The translations under genes and the position numbers were made by a program. From Planctomycetales bacterium (GTDB taxonomy: Bacteria; Planctomycetota; Planctomycetia; Isosphaerales; Isosphaeraceae): 5,366 nucleotides of DNA. The first letter of the stretch is position 1. Each line of letters starts with the position of its first letter. Positions 4,837-5,366 of this stretch are shown here, one piece after another. The notes below the pieces were generated by a model that did not search any database, was not told where the DNA came from, and saw only the letters and a list, made by a program, of their open reading frames with translations. Location: positions 1 through 5,366 of the forward strand of contig DAIDJI010000426.1 of the NCBI GenBank assembly GCA_027451455.1, given 5' to 3'.

Positions 4837-5366
4837 ATGAGCGAAGAATCGGCACCCGCGACGGTGATCGTTGCCCGGATCGGCTCCCTCGACCTTCTGC
4901 TACTGGCGGCCTGGTGCGGCCCGATGGCCGGCGGGCTGGAGGTGCTGGCGCGGGTCGGACTCGGCCTCTCCGGCCGGCTCTACCTGGTGACCCGCCATTT
5001 CGTCTGGGTGGTCCCGATCCTCGACGCGGCCATCTTCGCCGTTCTGGGCCTGGCCTGCGCGGCGGCGGCCCGGATCTGGCCACGATCGGCCTGGGCCTCG
5101 ACCCGACTCCTGATCGCGCTCGCGATCCTGCCGGCCCTGATGATCGCCGGGCCGGGCGTGCTGGCCGAAGCCTGGATGCTCCTGGCGCTGGGGATCGCCT
5201 TCCAGGTCGCCCCGTGGCTCGAGCGCAAACCTTCGACCTGGCGGCGTCGGGGCTGGCGCGCCTGGCCGGTCCTGCCGCTTGTGATCGCGGCGGCGGGGGG
5301 ATGGGTCGTCGGCTCGGACCGACTGGCCGAGTGGCGCGAGTCGAGGCGGCCGATGCCCGCGGCCGG
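4837..5366 (+). CDS. N-terminal membrane region of a probable sulfatase-type enzyme (partial)
   Basis: The frame is open from 4837 to the window end: 176 complete codons, with the C-terminus missing. Hydropathy by eye gives about five membrane segments, at residues 17-37, 56-79, 90-105, 107-125 and 143-159. An Arg-rich loop at 130-141 sits between the fourth and fifth, which by the positive-inside rule is cytoplasmic. The chain after residue 160 would then lie outside the membrane. From memory, planctomycete sulfatases with membrane-spanning N-termini have a similar run: 'AAWCG-AGGLEV', 'LYL-TRHFVW-VP', 'AEAW-LALGIA', then an Arg-rich stretch and a Pro before the catalytic domain. The diagnostic C-x-P/A-x-R motif lies beyond the window, so the enzyme class is inferred. 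ATG 4837 is preferred; an in-frame GTG at 4801 is possible. Neither has a good ribosome site. Confidence 0.6.
   Translation, partial: MSEESAPATVIVARIGSLDLLLLAAWCGPMAGGLEVLARVGLGLSGRLYLVTRHFVWVVPILDAAIFAVLGLACAAAARIWPRSAWASTRLLIALAILPALMIAGPGVLAEAWMLLALGIAFQVAPWLERKPSTWRRRGWRAWPVLPLVIAAAGGWVVGSDRLAEWRESRRPMPAA

Overview
The window reads as chromosomal DNA from a high-GC planctomycete, most likely of the Isosphaeraceae type. The basis is a TIGR03009-family protein (a family known from Planctomycetota), strong G/C preference at third codon positions, and a probable membrane-anchored sulfatase, an enzyme class greatly expanded in this phylum. No RNA gene, insertion sequence, CRISPR array or phage gene was seen.

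Layout: (1) 1-192 is a cluster of REP-like palindromic repeats: two perfect 38-bp tandem copies, an inverted partner and a decayed third copy. (2) 386-1528 (+) encodes a secreted, Gln/Pro-rich protein with seven to eight copies of a 16-residue repeat. (3) 1529-1676 is a convergent intergenic spacer with two hairpins. (4) 1677-2621 (-) encodes an exported TIGR03009 protein that probably has a LolA-like fold. (5) 2622-3203 is a divergent regulatory region. It holds a textbook sigma-54 -24/-12 promoter, a possible upstream activator dyad, a 33-codon ORF behind an ideal Shine-Dalgarno sequence, and a separate sigma-70-type promoter. (6) 3204-4526 (+) encodes a Memo-family protein (AmmeMemoRadiSam system protein B type) with an extra N-terminal domain resembling a PqqD-like winged helix. 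(7) 4527-4836 is an intergenic region with a good sigma-70-type promoter next to a dyad. (8) 4837 to the window end (+) is the membrane-spanning N-terminus of a probable sulfatase or other alkaline-phosphatase-superfamily enzyme.

The genes do not form one obvious operon: genes 1 and 2 converge, genes 2 and 3 diverge, and gene 4 has its own promoter about 210 bases before its start. Three of the four products are exported or membrane-bound, which suggests envelope functions, but no shared pathway can be shown from this window. The most notable points are the Memo protein with a fused PqqD-like domain, and the sigma-54 promoter followed by a small ORF. I see no evidence for a complete new multi-gene system.
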